A DNA stretch of 64,000 bases, from the NCBI GenBank assembly GCA_016184125.1, contig JACPDG010000045.1, forward strand, positions 18,754 through 82,753. Direction: 5' to 3'. Under the pieces are notes generated by a model. That model saw nothing but the letters and a program-made list of their open reading frames with translations. It was not told the origin of the DNA and did not search any database. Shown here in pieces: positions 26,314-34,812 of the stretch. The stretch's first letter is position 1, and each line of letters starts with the position of its first letter. Both the position numbers and the translations under genes were made by a program. This DNA comes from Candidatus Rokuibacteriota bacterium (GTDB lineage: Bacteria > Methylomirabilota > Methylomirabilia > Rokubacteriales > CSP1-6).

Positions 26314-27747
26314 CTAGTGCAGCGCGGCGGCGCGGCCCTCGGAATCGCCCGGCCGCCGCACGCCCCACGTCGCCAGCTTCGCGAGCACCGTGTTCCGGTG
26401 CACGCCGAGCAGGCGCGCCGCACGGCTCACGTTCCAGTTCACGCGCTCGAGGACGCGGAGCACGTACTGGCGCTCGAACTGATCGCAGGCCTCGCGGAGC
26501 GGCAGCCCGGTGTCCTCGGTCAGCGCGGAGCCCGTCTCTGGCATCGCGACGTCGAGCGGCACGTCCTGGAGCTGCACCACCGGGCCCCGTGTCAGCACGA
26601 CGGCGCGGTGGATGACGTTCTCGAGCTCGCGCACGTTCCCGGGCCAGTCGTACCGGGCCAGCACCTCGAGCGCGCCGGCGGACACACCGCGGACGTCGCG
26701 GTTGCACTCGCGCGCGATCTTGCGCACGAAGTGCTCGATCAGGAGCGGGATGTCCTCGCGCCGCTCACGAAGGGGCGGCACGTTCACCGGGACGACGTTC
26801 AGCCGGTAGAAGAGGTCCTCGCGGAACGCCCGGTCGCGAAGCGCCTGGCGAAGGTTCACGTTGGTGGCCGCGATGACGCGGACGTCGACGGCGACCGTCC
26901 GCATACCGCCGATGCGCTCGATCTCCCGCTCCTGGAGCGCGCGGAGCAGCTTCGTCTGCAGGTCGAGCCGGAGCGAGCCGATCTCGTCGAGGAAGAGGGT
27001 GCCGCCGTGTGCGAGCTCGAACTTGCCGAGCCGCCTCGCATGCGCGCCCGTGAACGCGCCCTTCTCGTGCCCGAAGAGCTCGGACTCGATGAGCGTCTCG
27101 GGGATCGCGGCGACGTTCACCGCGACGAACGGCTGACCGCGGCGCGGGCTGAGGTTGTGGACCGCACGGGCGATCAGCTCCTTGCCGGTCCCGCTCTCGC
27201 CCTGGATCAGCACCGTGGTCGGCGTGGACGAGATCTGCGTGACGAGCTGGTAGATCCGGACCATCTCCGGATGGCGGCCGACGATGCCCTCGAAGCCCGG
27301 CGCGGCCTGGAGCCCGCTCGGGGCCAGCGCCGAACGCAGGCACAGCACCTCGCGCTCGAGCGCACGTTTTTCGAGCGCGCGCTGCACGAGCATCAGGATG
27401 TCGTCCACGTCGAATGGCTTCGTCAGGTAGTCGTACGCGCCGCGGCGGAGCGCTTCGACCGCCGTGCGCACGTCGTGCACCGCCGTGGCGAGCACGACCA
27501 CGGTGGACGGGTCGGCGGCCTTCACGCGCGTGAGCACGTCGATGCCGGGCTCGCCCGGCATGCGCTGGTCGAGCATGACGAGATCCACGTCCCGGGAGCG
27601 GAGGATCTCCATCGCGGCCCCGCCGTGCTCCGCCTCGAGCACCTCGCACGTCTCCTCGAGGATCGCCCGGATCGACGCGCGAACGCCGGCCTCGTCATCG
27701 ACGACGAGGACGGTCCCCCGGCGGGTGGCCGCCGGCGGCTCGATCAC
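26314..27747 (-). CDS. Sigma-54-dependent response regulator (NtrC family)
   Basis: A 477-residue activator: receiver domain 12-125 with phospho-acceptor Asp 60 (LVMLDQRMPG) and Lys 110, AAA+ domain about 152-385 with Walker A GESGTGKE at 183-190, the sigma-54 contact loop GAFTGA at 230-235 and Walker B TLFLDEIG, and a C-terminal Fis-type helix-turn-helix (VNWNVSRAARLLGVHRNTVL). No histidine kinase is adjacent. It overlaps the HtrA gene by 4 nt. The sigma-54 promoters at 18186, 25123 and 41262 are candidate targets. Confidence 0.93.
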   Translation of the reverse strand: MIEPPAATRRGTVLVVDDEAGVRASIRAILEETCEVLEAEHGGAAMEILRSRDVDLVMLDQRMPGEPGIDVLTRVKAADPSTVVVLATAVHDVRTAVEALRRGAYDYLTKPFDVDDILMLVQRALEKRALEREVLCLRSALAPSGLQAAPGFEGIVGRHPEMVRIYQLVTQISSTPTTVLIQGESGTGKELIARAVHNLSPRRGQPFVAVNVAAIPETLIESELFGHEKGAFTGAHARRLGKFELAHGGTLFLDEIGSLRLDLQTKLLRALQEREIERIGGMRTVAVDVRVIAATNVNLRQALRDRAFREDLFYRLNVVPVNVPPLRERREDIPLLIEHFVRKIARECNRDVRGVSAGALEVLARYDWPGNVRELENVIHRAVVLTRGPVVQLQDVPLDVAMPETGSALTEDTGLPLREACDQFERQYVLRVLERVNWNVSRAARLLGVHRNTVLAKLATWGVRRPGDSEGRAAALH

Positions 27748-29129
27748 GGCTGCTTCGGCGGCCGCTCGAGCATCACGAACCGGCGCGTCGCCTCGGTGCC
27801 GTGGCGATACACGTACAGCCTGGCGCTCTCCTTGACCTTCGCGAGCTCCCCGTGGAACGACGCGACGTCGGTCACCGGCTCGCCGTCGATCTCCATGATC
27901 ACGTCCCCACGGCGCAGCCCGGCGCGGTCCGCCGGAGTCCCGGGCGAGACCTCCGCGACGATCACGCCGGTGAGCGCGATGCCGAAACGCTGCGCGAAGT
28001 CGGGCGAGAGCGGCTCCACGCGCACGCCCCAGCTCTCGTCGCCGGGCTCGGCGGCGGCGACCGGTTCGTCGGACGGCATCTCGCCGACGGTGACCTTGAT
28101 CGGCACCGTCTGCCCGTCACGCTTCACCCGCACCTCGATCTGCTGACCGGGCGTCACCCCCGCGACCTTGCGCTGGAGCTCGGGAGTCTCCTTGATGGGC
28201 GAGCCCCCGAAATCGACGATGACGTCGCCCGCCTTGAGGCCCGCCGCCTCGGCCGGGCTGCCGTCCATGACCTGCGCGACCAGCACGCCTTCCCGCTCCG
28301 CGACGCCGAAGCTCTTCGCGAGCTCGTCGGTCACGTCCTGGATCGCGATGCCGAGCCAGCCCCGCACCACCCGTCCGCCCGCGATGAGCTGGCGCATGAC
28401 GTCCTTCGCCATGTTCACGGGGATGGCGAAGCCGATGCCCTGGCCCGCGGCCACGATCGCCGTGTTGATGCCGACCACGCGGCCGTCCAGGTTCAGGAGC
28501 GGACCGCCGGAATTCCCGGGATTGATCGAGGCGTCCGTCTGGATGAAATTCTCGTACGTCGCGACGCCGACGCGCGTGCGCGCCGTGGCCGAGATGATGC
28601 CGACCGTCACCGTCCGGTCGAGGCCGAACGGGTTGCCGATCGCGATCGCCCACTGTCCGATGCGGAGCGCGTCCGAGTCGCCGAGCTCCGCCGCGGGAAG
28701 CACCGCCGGCGCGTCGACCTTGAGGACGGCCAGGTCCGTCTTCGGGTCGCGCCCGACCAGCGTCGCCGTGAACTTCCGGGCGTCCGAGAGTCTCACCGTG
28801 ATCTCGGAAGCGTTCTCGATCACGTGGTTGTTCGTCAAGATGTATCCCTTTGGATCCACAATGACGCCCGAGCCGCTCGCGCGCGGCGACGGCGGCCTCC
28901 GGCGGAACTCCTCGAAGAACTCGCGGAAGGGCTCGGGCACCTCCTCGCCGCCGCCGCTCCCCTTCTTCGGCGTGGTGCTCACGTTCACGACAGCGGGCAT
29001 CACGCGCTGGGCGACGGTCGTGAACGCCTCTTCCATCGCGCGCAGCACGGCGCGCGGATCGGTGGCGGACTGCGCGAGGGCGGGCGGCGCGGTCACGAGG
29101 ACCAGCAGCAGGGCGGCAACCATCGTCAT
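27744..29129 (-). CDS. Periplasmic HtrA/DegP-type serine protease
   Basis: A 461-residue envelope quality-control protease with a Sec signal (ALLLVLVTAPPALAQ). Catalytic triad His 102 (TNNHVIE), Asp 132 (TDLAVLK), Ser 207 (GNSGGP); two PDZ domains follow (RGWLGIAIQDV and WGVRVEPLSPDFAQ onward). The ATG at 29129 lies 8 nt after a TAGAAT and lacks a ribosome site, suggesting a leaderless transcript. Co-transcription with the NtrC-type regulator hints that this regulator answers envelope stress. Confidence 0.93.
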   Translation of the reverse strand: MTMVAALLLVLVTAPPALAQSATDPRAVLRAMEEAFTTVAQRVMPAVVNVSTTPKKGSGGGEEVPEPFREFFEEFRRRPPSPRASGSGVIVDPKGYILTNNHVIENASEITVRLSDARKFTATLVGRDPKTDLAVLKVDAPAVLPAAELGDSDALRIGQWAIAIGNPFGLDRTVTVGIISATARTRVGVATYENFIQTDASINPGNSGGPLLNLDGRVVGINTAIVAAGQGIGFAIPVNMAKDVMRQLIAGGRVVRGWLGIAIQDVTDELAKSFGVAEREGVLVAQVMDGSPAEAAGLKAGDVIVDFGGSPIKETPELQRKVAGVTPGQQIEVRVKRDGQTVPIKVTVGEMPSDEPVAAAEPGDESWGVRVEPLSPDFAQRFGIALTGVIVAEVSPGTPADRAGLRRGDVIMEIDGEPVTDVASFHGELAKVKESARLYVYRHGTEATRRFVMLERPPKQP

Positions 29130-29137
29130 GGTGCGGG

Positions 29138-29143
29138 ATTCTA
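29138..29143 (-). promoter_or_regulatory. -10 box of a probable leaderless promoter for the HtrA gene
   Basis: On the minus strand TAGAAT ends 8 nt before ATG 29129. Its first three bases are the stop codon of tilS. No clear -35. Confidence 0.4.
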
Positions 29144-30508
29144 CCGGTCGGCCGGACCGTCCGCCAGAGCCGTGAGACCCAGCTCGAGGACGCGACGTGT
29201 CGCGCCCGTGACGGGCGCGGCGTCACCCCGCCGGACGCCGGCGATCCAGGCGATGCCCCCGTCGACCTCCACGAGCGGGATCGCGTCGCGGTCCCACCGC
29301 GGGACCTTCGCGTCGATGAGGACGTCCTTGAGCTTCCGCTGCCGTCCCGCGAACGGCGTGAAGCGGTCGCCCCGCGCTCGGGCTCGCACGACGAGCGGAC
29401 CGCGAAGCCCGTCGGCGTCGAACGCGACCGCGCGCGCCGTGCGCGGGACGGTGTACCCGTCGGCGTCGATCACGCGCGCGTGCATGGCGAGGCCCACCTC
29501 CGGGATCTCGGTCACCCCTGGCACCGCGAGCAGCCGGCGCCGGACGCCGCGTCGTGCCGCCCGCGCGACACGCACGCGGCCGCCGCTGACGTCGACCCGC
29601 ACGCCGCCGACCCGGACGCCACCGGGCGGCGGCGGTGCGGCGAGCACGCGATCGAGCCCGCGATGCGCCCAGGCCCGAAGCGGCGCCGCGCTGCCGAGGC
29701 GCGCCGCCGCCTGGCGCAGGACCTCCGCGGCGACGGTGTGCGGCAGCGCACGGAGTCGATCGAGCGAGAGCACGATCGCGCCGGACTCGGCGGACGCTGC
29801 CTCGAGCTCCGCGAGCGCGACGCGCTCGGCGGCCTCGATCGTCTCGCGCATCAGCCGCGCCGTGCGCCCGAGCGCCTCGACGATGGCCGGGTTCACGTGC
29901 GCGAGCTGCGGCATGAGATCGTGGCGGACGCGGTTGCGCAGAAAGCGGCGGTCCTCGTTCGAGGGGTCCTCGCGCCACGCGATGCCGTCGCGACGCAGCC
30001 GATCGAGGACCTCCTGCCGGCGCGTCCCGATGAGCGGCCGGATGATCCTGCCGCGCACCGGCGGGATCCCGGCGAGCCCGCGGGGCCCGGCGCCCTGAAG
30101 CAGGCGGATGACGACCGTTTCGGCCTGGTCCTCCGCGGTGTGGCCGACGGCGAGGCGGGTGGCGCCAATGCGCGTGGCGATCGCATCCAGCGCGCCGTAA
30201 CGAGCGCGACGAGCCGCCTCTTCCGGCGACCCGGAGCGCGGCACGTCGACCAGCACGACGTCGACGCCGACCCCGAGCTTCGTGGCGATGTCCCCGACGA
30301 ACGCGGCGTCATCGGACGACCCGGGTCGCAGCTGATGGTCGACGTGGCCGACGTGCAGCGTCAGGCGCAGCGAGGGCGCGAGGGCGACGAGCACGTGCAG
30401 GAGCGCGACCGAGTCGGCGCCACCGGACACGGCCACGAGCACGGTCTCACCACCGGCCAGCATCCGATGACGCCGGATCGTGGCGGCCGCGCGCTCGACT
30501 ATCGACAT
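29141..30508 (-). CDS. tilS: tRNA(Ile)-lysidine synthetase
   Basis: Cytoplasmic enzyme that converts C34 of the CAU-anticodon tRNA-Ile to lysidine. 455 residues; PP-loop SGGADS at 28-33, then HVGHVDHQLRPGSSDDAAFV and AVGHTAEDQAETVVIRLLQG typical of TilS, with a C-terminal substrate-binding domain. Start ATG 30508 is at the very edge of the tandem hairpin repeats; the frame continues upstream only by reading through repeat DNA, so that extension is not credible. Confidence 0.93.
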   Translation of the reverse strand: MSIVERAAATIRRHRMLAGGETVLVAVSGGADSVALLHVLVALAPSLRLTLHVGHVDHQLRPGSSDDAAFVGDIATKLGVGVDVVLVDVPRSGSPEEAARRARYGALDAIATRIGATRLAVGHTAEDQAETVVIRLLQGAGPRGLAGIPPVRGRIIRPLIGTRRQEVLDRLRRDGIAWREDPSNEDRRFLRNRVRHDLMPQLAHVNPAIVEALGRTARLMRETIEAAERVALAELEAASAESGAIVLSLDRLRALPHTVAAEVLRQAAARLGSAAPLRAWAHRGLDRVLAAPPPPGGVRVGGVRVDVSGGRVRVARAARRGVRRRLLAVPGVTEIPEVGLAMHARVIDADGYTVPRTARAVAFDADGLRGPLVVRARARGDRFTPFAGRQRKLKDVLIDAKVPRWDRDAIPLVEVDGGIAWIAGVRRGDAAPVTGATRRVLELGLTALADGPADR

Positions 30509-30806
30509 GGGGGGACTATCGAGGCCCCCCATACCCCCCGCGCTCCGAGCGCCCCGGCCAAGCCGTGGCGCTCCTCGACCACCCGCTTCGGTCACGGGCT
30601 CTGACGTCATGGGGGGACTATCGAGGCCCCCCATGCCCCCCGCGCTCGGCGCCGTCCCGGGAAACCCGGGACCGCCCTCGACCACCCGCTTCGGTCACGG
30701 GCTCTGACGTCATGGGGGGACTATCGAGGCCCCCCATACCCCCCGCGCTCCGAGCGCCCCGGCCAAGCCGTGGCGCTCCTCGACCACCCGATTTGTTCAC
30801 GTCCAC
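30506..30806 (+). repeat. Three tandem copies of the dispersed hairpin repeat
   Basis: Units begin at 30506, 30607 and 30711 (periods 101, 104 and about 96 nt), each CATGGGGGGACTATCGAGGC, a second C-run, GCGCTC...GAGCGCC hairpin parts, and a CTTCGGTCACGGGCTCTGAC or ATTTGTTCACG end. The array separates moaX (stop at 30807) from tilS (start at 30508) on the minus strand. No gene is present in it. Confidence 0.85.
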
Positions 30807-31577
30807 TCAGCCGCCCTGAAGGCCGACCCAGACCTCCCCGTCCTCGAAGTGTTCCTTCTTCCAGATCGGGACGGTGCGCTTGAGCGTGTCGATCGCGTAC
30901 TGGCAGGCGGCGAACGCCTCGCCGCGATGCGCGGCAGACACCGCGAGCAACACGCTCGACTCGCCGATCTCGAGACGTCCGAGACGGTGCAGCAGGGCGA
31001 CGCGCTTGACGCCCGACCAGCGCACCCGGATCGCTTCGCCGATCTCGCGGAGCTTCGCCTCGGCCATCGGCGCGTGGCCCTCGTACTCCAGGAACTTGAC
31101 CGACCGGCCCCCCGTCTGGTTGCGGACGACACCCGAGAAGATCACGATGCCTCCCGCCCCGGGATCGTCGACGAGCGCCGCGATCGCGTCGGCAGAGAGC
31201 GGATGCTCGACCACCCGGTAGGTATCCGCCGCCTCGAGCGCGGGTCCCGGCCCGGCAACTCCTCGGCCGGGGGACATCGACGCTCCCTGGAAATTGGGGG
31301 GCCCTTCGAGGCCCCCCCTATCATCGGGTCGCGACCCCCCGCTCACCGGCGGGAAGAAGCAGAGCTCGTCACCCTGGCGGAGCTGGTGGTCCGGCGCGAC
31401 GTAGTCGTGTCCGACGGCGAAGAGCGTGTAAGGCCGGTACTGCGCGAGCTCGGGATGGCGGGACACGACCGCGTCCCATGCGGACTCGACGGTGCCGCCG
31501 TCCGGAACGTCCAGATCGAGCCGGTCTCGCCCTATGGCTTCACGGTATCGCGCGAAGAGACGAACCCGGATGGTCAT
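30807..31577 (-). CDS. moaX: MoaD-MoaE fusion (molybdopterin synthase, MoaX-like)
   Basis: Both subunits of molybdopterin synthase in one 256-residue frame. Residues 1-81 are MoaD (RVRLFARYREAIG, ending FFPPVSGG with the Gly-Gly that is normally the free thiocarboxylated C-terminus); 82-100 is a linker made from repeat DNA; 101-256 is MoaE (VVRNQTGGRSVKFLEYEGHA, HRLGRLEIGESSV, VPIWKKEHFEDG). Mycobacterial MoaX shows that such fusions are cleaved after the Gly pair. An internal ATG at 31277 with AGGGAG upstream could also give separate MoaE. Confidence 0.88.
   Translation of the reverse strand: MTIRVRLFARYREAIGRDRLDLDVPDGGTVESAWDAVVSRHPELAQYRPYTLFAVGHDYVAPDHQLRQGDELCFFPPVSGGSRPDDRGGLEGPPNFQGASMSPGRGVAGPGPALEAADTYRVVEHPLSADAIAALVDDPGAGGIVIFSGVVRNQTGGRSVKFLEYEGHAPMAEAKLREIGEAIRVRWSGVKRVALLHRLGRLEIGESSVLLAVSAAHRGEAFAACQYAIDTLKRTVPIWKKEHFEDGEVWVGLQGG
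31288..31325 (-). repeat. Dispersed repeat core inside the MoaD-MoaE linker
   Basis: A G-run/C-run module (GGGGGGCCCTTCGAGGCCCC and one further CCC) matching the repeat family lies in coding sequence between the MoaD Gly-Gly and the MoaE start, encoding about residues 86-97. Confidence 0.6.
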
Positions 31578-31658
31578 CGGAAGAGGCTCAGGAGATCCGC
31601 ACCGCGGCCGTCCCCTGGCCACCATCGAGGCGCTCGCGGGGACGGCCGGGCGTGGGTG

Positions 31659-31985
31659 CTAGAAACGGTGAGACTGGCCGCAGCCGCAGCTCGACTTGAC
31701 GTTCGGGTTCTTGATCGCGAACCCGCTGCCGAGCATGTCGTTCGCCACCCAGTCGATCTCGCTGCCCTGTATGTAGCCGACGCTGTGCTGATCGATGTAG
31801 AGCTTGATCCCGTGCTGCTCGAGCACCTGGTCGCCGCTCGACTCCTGATCCTCCCAGCCGAGCTCATAGCTCATGCCGGAGCATCCTCCACCCACCAGGC
31901 GAACGCGAAGCCCCCACTCGGGCTTCCCCTCTTCCAGCCGGAGCTCCTCGATCTTCTTCGCGGCCGTCTCCGTCAGCGTGACCAT
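31659..31985 (-). CDS. IscA/ErpA-type iron-sulfur carrier
   Basis: A-type Fe-S carrier of 108 residues with the three conserved cysteines: VGGGCSGMSYEL and, near the end, SSCGCGQSHRF. Transfers clusters to apo-proteins in the cytoplasm. ATG 31985 follows GGGAGGGATG. It lies at the 3' end of the pterin operon; separate transcription from the 55-nt gap upstream is possible (TACACG-like -10). ErpA and IscA cannot be told apart by eye. Confidence 0.92.
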   Translation of the reverse strand: MVTLTETAAKKIEELRLEEGKPEWGLRVRLVGGGCSGMSYELGWEDQESSGDQVLEQHGIKLYIDQHSVGYIQGSEIDWVANDMLGSGFAIKNPNVKSSCGCGQSHRF

Positions 31986-32040
31986 GCATCCCTCCCCGGA
32001 CCCTTCGGTCGGCGTGTACTAGCTGAGCACTTCGATCGTA

Positions 32041-32757
32041 TCACAGGATACCGCCCGCCGGCAGGAGCCGGACCTCCTCGAGGGCGGCTCCGGAGGGCAA
32101 GGCAGCCATCAGCACAACGGCGCGGGCGACATCGGCCGGGCGCAGCATGCGCGCGCGATCCGGCCCGCCGGGGACCGTGTCCCAGAGCGGCGTGTCGACG
32201 GCGCCGGGGACGACAACCCCGACCCGGACCGCGGGCCGTACCTCCTCGGCGAGCACCCGGCTGAACGTCAGGACGCCGGCCTTCGTCGCGGCGTAGACCG
32301 CGGCCCCGGGGATCGGGCGCGTGGCCGCGATCGACGCGACGTTCACGATCGTTCCCCGACCCTGGCGCAGCATAACGGGCAGGACGGCACGGCACGTCAC
32401 CATCGTGGCGCGGAGGTTGACGGCCAGCATCCCGTCCCAGTCGTCCGCCTTCGATTCGGCAAACGTCCCGAACGACGCCGTTCCAGCGGCGTTGACGAGC
32501 ACGTCGAGGCGCTCGAACCTGCCGACGGCCTCGTCCACGAGCGCGCCGACCGCCCGGTCCTGCGTCACGTCGGTCGGCACCGCGAACGCCTGCGCGCCGG
32601 CGCCTCGGATCTCCTCGGCCGCTGCCGCGAGCTCGGACCGCGTGCGAGCCGCGAGGACGACCGTGGCCCCTTCCGCCGCGAGAGCTCGGGCCACCGCGCG
32701 GCCGATGCCACGGCCCGCGCCGGTCACCAGGGCGACCTGACCGGCAAGCGCGCTCAT
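32041..32757 (-). CDS. Short-chain dehydrogenase/reductase
   Basis: NAD(P)-dependent reductase of 238 residues: cofactor loop [14 protein letters not shown], catalytic Ser region [10 protein letters not shown] and YAATK. ATG 32757 overlaps the folE stop by 4 nt. Its place after GTP cyclohydrolase I and two pyruvoyl-tetrahydropterin-synthase-like genes suggests a pteridine reductase, such as a sepiapterin-reductase-like step to tetrahydrobiopterin. That is inference from neighbourhood; generic SDR sequence cannot confirm it. Confidence 0.85.
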   Translation of the reverse strand: MSALAGQVALVTGAGRGIGRAVARALAAEGATVVLAARTRSELAAAAEEIRGAGAQAFAVPTDVTQDRAVGALVDEAVGRFERLDVLVNAAGTASFGTFAESKADDWDGMLAVNLRATMVTCRAVLPVMLRQGRGTIVNVASIAATRPIPGAAVYAATKAGVLTFSRVLAEEVRPAVRVGVVVPGAVDTPLWDTVPGGPDRARMLRPADVARAVVLMAALPSGAALEEVRLLPAGGIL

Positions 32758-34340
32758 AGCTGCATCCCCCTCCCGGACTTGATGAGCTCCATGAACTCCG
32801 CCCGCGTCTCGGGGCGATCCCGGAACGCGCCGAGCATCGCCGAGGTGATCGCCTTCGAGTTCTGCTTCTCGACGCCGCGCATCAGCATGCACAGGTGCAG
32901 GCCCTCCATCACGACGGCGACGCCGCGCGGCTGGAGCGCGTCGTTGAGGGTGTTCGCGATCTGCGTCGTGAGCCGCTCCTGGACCTGGAGCCGGCGGCTG
33001 TACATCTCGACCAGTCGCGGGATCTTCGACAGGCCGACGATCTTGTGACGTGGCATGTACGCGACGTGACACTTGCCCATGAACGGCAGGAGGTGGTGCT
33101 CGCAGTTATGCGCGAGGTGGCCCGCGAGGAGGAACGTCGGATACGGCTCGCAGGTGAAGCTGTACACCGTGTGCGGCTTCTTGGCCCGAGGAACGCGCCG
33201 GATCTCGGTCACCGACACGTGCGTGCTGTCGACGGGGACGTAGAACGTGCTCTCCTGGCGGAACCCGTGCTTGCCGTACCAGCCGGGCTGGTGCCAGCGA
33301 TTGGAGACGTGGACCCGCGCGCACCCGTGGCCCGACTCCGCGACCGGCGTCTCCAGGTAACGCCCCAGGCGGTCGAGGAACTTCCGATTCCCGCTCACGA
33401 TGACCCGCCCCTGCTCGATCGCGTACCCATCACCGTCCGCGCAGCCATCCAGGAAGCCTTGCATCATCTCGCGAGAGGACGTGACGACCTCCGGGAACTC
33501 GAACGCGTGCGTCTTGCTCCTCGAACCCGTCTCCGAGACGCCGAGCCACCGGCACAGCTTGTGGCCGACCGCACGGGACACCAGCCGCACCCGGAACGCA
33601 GGAACGACCCGTCCGGTAAAGCCCGACGGCACGGATACCTCTTCGATCGCCGCGGCCGCGGACGGGAACGCCTCGGTCAGCATCGCTCGGTACTTCTCAA
33701 CGAATGTCCGGCTCCTGACGGTCAGGTTGATCCGCCGGCCTTCCTGGATGCTGCCGTCCGCGGCGACCGCGCCGATGACGTAGCCGAGCGCGTAGCCGGG
33801 CTCGGGCGCATGCGCGCGCCGGCACAGCGACTTCGGGTTGATCCACTCGACAGTCGCGCCGGGCTCGAGGCGGCCGGCCTCGCACCAACCCGAGTCCGTC
33901 ATGAGTGGGTGGTCAGGTGTGACGCGGAGCCGGCCGCCGGTCGTGCGCACCTCCACGATCTCGCGCGTGGTCCTCGACGCCACGTGAGTGACCGAAGTTT
34001 CCTTGACCACGCCCTGGTCGAGCGTCCACAGGCGGTCGCCCGGCTGGACGAGGCGCGCCGGCTTGGCGCCTCCCACCGTGTTCACGATCTGCTTCGAGGG
34101 CACGCAGAGGGAGAAGAAGTCGATGTCCTTCACGACCACCATCTCGTCGTAGTCCTCGACGAACAGCGCGTCGTTCAGGATGTCCTTCACGTCCTTGCCG
34201 TACCCGGACGTGAGATACGTCAGCGCCTTCTCGACGCGGTCGGGCGTGCGCGCGAGCCCCAGGCGCTCGGCGTCGTCGCCGACCAGCTCTCGCAGCAAGG
34301 CGGCGACGTGCTTCGCGATCTCTCCCTCGCGCGCACTCAT
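32754..34340 (-). CDS. folE: GTP cyclohydrolase I interrupted by an intein
   Basis: Precursor of 528 residues. Exteins are 1-78 and 413-528 (194 residues after splicing, normal for FolE), catalysing GTP to 7,8-dihydroneopterin triphosphate. The intein occupies 79-412, inserted between FFSL and CEHHLLPF, so that the Cys at +1 is the active-site zinc ligand; the second Cys ligand is in [11 protein letters not shown]. Without splicing the active site cannot form. ATG 34340 is chosen because family homology starts there. Overlaps the SDR gene (ATGA). Confidence 0.93.
   Translation of the reverse strand: MSAREGEIAKHVAALLRELVGDDAERLGLARTPDRVEKALTYLTSGYGKDVKDILNDALFVEDYDEMVVVKDIDFFSLCVPSKQIVNTVGGAKPARLVQPGDRLWTLDQGVVKETSVTHVASRTTREIVEVRTTGGRLRVTPDHPLMTDSGWCEAGRLEPGATVEWINPKSLCRRAHAPEPGYALGYVIGAVAADGSIQEGRRINLTVRSRTFVEKYRAMLTEAFPSAAAAIEEVSVPSGFTGRVVPAFRVRLVSRAVGHKLCRWLGVSETGSRSKTHAFEFPEVVTSSREMMQGFLDGCADGDGYAIEQGRVIVSGNRKFLDRLGRYLETPVAESGHGCARVHVSNRWHQPGWYGKHGFRQESTFYVPVDSTHVSVTEIRRVPRAKKPHTVYSFTCEPYPTFLLAGHLAHNCEHHLLPFMGKCHVAYMPRHKIVGLSKIPRLVEMYSRRLQVQERLTTQIANTLNDALQPRGVAVVMEGLHLCMLMRGVEKQNSKAITSAMLGAFRDRPETRAEFMELIKSGRGMQL
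33105..34106 (-). mobile_element. LAGLIDADG homing-endonuclease intein in FolE
   Basis: 334 residues, with Cys at position 1 ([11 protein letters not shown]), block B motif RVTPDHPLM with the TxxH element, two LAGLIDADG-type helices ([15 protein letters not shown] and [16 protein letters not shown]), block [17 protein letters not shown] and terminal LAHN followed by Cys+1. All residues needed for splicing are present and both endonuclease acidic residues are kept, so it looks like an active, recently mobile element. Ends were fixed by aligning the flanks to uninterrupted FolE. Confidence 0.93.
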
Positions 34341-34389
34341 CGCGCTCGCCTGCCTGCGGATCGCCGCCGGCGGGTGTGGCACGCGTCTG

Positions 34390-34812
34390 TCATGTCTCGG
34401 TCTCCCCGTGGTACTCGAACCGGTTCTTCGCCGTCTCCACGACGGCCACGCGGACCAGGCGGCCATCGAGGGCCGGTACCAGCACGTCCCAGAACGCGCG
34501 CGCGAGCCCCTCGCCCGTCGACACGACGCCGCGCAGGAGCGCGACCTCCTCGAGCGTCCGGTGATCGACGTGCGCCAGCAGGCGTTCCGTGACCAGCGCG
34601 TCGACCTGCCCGAGGTCGACCGCCATCCCCGTCAGCGCATCCGGCACGCCGGCGACGGTGACCTCGACGTAGTAGTTGTGCCCGTGCGGGCGGAAGCACG
34701 GCCCGTACAGCCGCGCGTTCGCCTCCGCGTCCAGCGCCGGGTTCTCGAGGCGATGGCCCGCACTGAAGTGATACACGCGCGTCAGCTCCACGCGCGGCGC
34801 AGATCGCGTCAC
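34390..34812 (-). CDS. 6-pyruvoyl-tetrahydropterin synthase/QueD family protein (with catalytic Cys)
   Basis: A 140-residue T-fold enzyme acting on dihydroneopterin triphosphate to give pyruvoyl-tetrahydropterin or carboxy-tetrahydropterin. Zinc ligands: His in HFSAGHRLE and the HGHN pair; catalytic Cys in the C-x3-H motif [10 protein letters not shown]; Asp-His in HVDHRTLE; substrate Glu in VVETAKNRF. Sits 50 nt upstream of folE and overlaps its own paralogue, so BH4-like or queuosine synthesis are both possible. Confidence 0.88.
   Translation of the reverse strand: MTRSAPRVELTRVYHFSAGHRLENPALDAEANARLYGPCFRPHGHNYYVEVTVAGVPDALTGMAVDLGQVDALVTERLLAHVDHRTLEEVALLRGVVSTGEGLARAFWDVLVPALDGRLVRVAVVETAKNRFEYHGETET

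Noticed and set aside
30509..30685. N-terminal extension of TilS by 59 residues
   Set aside because: The extension is translation of the tandem hairpin repeats and the PP-loop enzyme normally starts at the ATG at 30508.
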